Shown here piece by piece: positions 63,445 through 64,000 of a stretch of 64,000 nt of DNA. The translations under genes and the position numbers were made by a program. Within the stretch, counting starts at the first letter, position 1. Each line of letters starts with the position of its first letter. This stretch comes from Bosea sp. AS-1 (GTDB taxonomy: Bacteria > Pseudomonadota > Alphaproteobacteria > Rhizobiales > Beijerinckiaceae), in the NCBI RefSeq assembly GCF_002220095.1, contig NZ_CP022372.1, forward strand, positions 3,072,501 through 3,136,500, read 5' to 3'. The notes beneath the pieces are model-generated. The model had not been told where the DNA came from. It ran no database searches and was given only the letters and a program-made list of their open reading frames with translations.

Positions 63445-63458
63445 TTGACGATAATCAA
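63445..63458. promoter_or_regulatory. FNR/FixK-type site
   Basis: TTGACGATAATCAA, ending 55 bases before the GTG at 63514 and 143 bases from the start of the APH-AAA gene. Confidence 0.6.
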
Positions 63459-63513
63459 GGACTGCCGCCGGCGTTGCGATTATGAAGGCTCGTTTCCTCC
63501 GAAGAGTCATGCC

Positions 63514-63687
63514 GTGCCCGAAGCACATGCGACCGACTGGATTACTAAGGCCAGGCGTTCCTGGCGGGCTTGGCGCAAAACCCAGCCGCCCGAGATCGTC
63601 ACCGAACTCGATCAGAAGCCGGCCTTTGCGTTCCTGCTGCATCTGCGGGCCTTCATCAGCCTCATTCGCGAAATCATCTCCCGCTAA
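63514..63687 (+). CDS. Small basic protein, 57 aa, unknown
   Basis: Unrecognised. GTG 63514 is chosen because it starts a compact protein 55 bases after a FixK-type site and has GAAGAG upstream; the open frame extends to 63352 but would overlap the site. The protein is Trp/Arg-rich (ARRSWRAWRKTQPPEIV), then helix-forming (AFAFLLHLRAFISLIREI). It may be a small stress or membrane-associated protein. Whether it is translated is not shown. Confidence 0.45.
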   Translation: MPEAHATDWITKARRSWRAWRKTQPPEIVTELDQKPAFAFLLHLRAFISLIREIISR

Positions 63688-63720
63688 GCCTCTGCCGCAC
63701 GCGTTGCACGGTCCAAGGTT

Positions 63721-63993
63721 TCATTCGGGCGAGAGAGCCTTCCTCAGCCGCCTGACGATCTGCTTCCGCGCGCGTTCGTCCGCAGCCAGCGACATCTGCT
63801 CGTCGATATCGAGGATCAGGCTGGACAGTTCATTATGCCAGTCGAGCCGGCCGGCGCTTTCTGCTGCGCTGCGGACCGGACTGCTGACCTGACGAGGGGT
63901 TCCGCCCGGGAGCGCGAACATGCTGTCGAGCGAGGGCGCGATGACGAGCAGTGCGGGATCCAGCTTCCTCAACCTCTCGGCCAAGCCCTGCAT
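63721..63993 (-). CDS. Hypothetical protein, possibly extending beyond the window
   Basis: At least 90 residues from ATG 63993; no stop lies between there and the window edge, so the true start may be outside. It contains a moderately hydrophobic N-terminal stretch (DPALLVIAPSLDSMFAL) and a charged helical end (ADERARKQIVRRLRKALSPE). I do not recognise the family. It converges with the small gene at 63514. Confidence 0.5.
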   Translation of the reverse strand: MQGLAERLRKLDPALLVIAPSLDSMFALPGGTPRQVSSPVRSAAESAGRLDWHNELSSLILDIDEQMSLAADERARKQIVRRLRKALSPE

Positions 63994-64000
63994 GGCGTGT

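Noticed and set aside
1..64000. CRISPR arrays, tRNA/rRNA genes, complete insertion sequences, prophage modules
   Set aside because: No regularly spaced repeats, no cloverleaf or rRNA-like stretches, no transposase, integrase or phage structural proteins were seen.

Overview
The window looks like the chromosome of a GC-rich, free-living alphaproteobacterium of the Hyphomicrobiales (Rhizobiales). Bosea or a close relative is my guess from the gene set: B12-dependent ribonucleotide reductase, BigR/Blh sulfide operon, MbfA, phasin/PHB synthase and FixL/FixK-type oxygen signalling. The genus is inference. I see no tRNA, rRNA, CRISPR array, complete insertion sequence or prophage core.

Layout. (1) 1-2424: 3' part of nrdJ, closed by a strong hairpin. 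(2) 2.5-13.6 kb, accessory: a RelA/SpoT-domain synthetase, IS-end-like repeats, an unrecognised gene bracketed by two hairpins with the same loop but different self-complementary arms, two consecutive arsenic-resistance units (arsR-flavoprotein-MFS and arsR-arsC-arsC-acr3), a 5'-truncated SRAP gene behind an SOS box, and an orphan C5-cytosine methyltransferase. (3) 13.6-15.7 kb: a metallophosphoesterase next to a Ser/Thr kinase fused to a universal stress protein (USP) domain. (4) 15.8-19.1 kb: a sulfide/persulfide operon (blh-bigR-yeeE-like pair-tauE) behind an AT-rich palindrome. (5) 19.3-64 kb: a long island of stress and low-oxygen genes: three tandem-USP proteins, Hsp20, a BON protein, two metal P-type ATPases, an Nramp-like carrier, MgtC/DUF4010 and CYTH-CHAD proteins, Nudix, phasin, phaC-pta-ackA, two Zn alcohol dehydrogenases, ABC exporters, phosphoketolase, MbfA and cytochrome b561.

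Region 5 appears to be one regulon. I found twelve FNR/FixK-type sites (TTGNN-N4-NNCAA), all intergenic. At least one end of most of them lies 52-64 nt from a start codon, the spacing expected of FNR/FixK-activated promoters. The likely control system sits at the far end: an OmpR-type response regulator (FxkR-like), a divergent FixK-like CRP/FNR protein without an Fe-S cysteine cluster, and a hybrid kinase whose second PAS domain carries the FixL haem-PAS residues at FixL spacing. This matches the hFixL-FxkR-FixK cascade known from Rhizobium. The metabolic logic is survival under oxygen limitation: phosphoketolase makes acetyl-phosphate, AckA turns it into ATP plus acetate, Pta links it to acetyl-CoA, PhaC and phasin store carbon as PHB, and alcohol dehydrogenases, metal pumps and USPs handle redox and stress.

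Starts were chosen from ribosome-binding sites and gene overlaps. Everything rests on reading the sequence; no searches were run.
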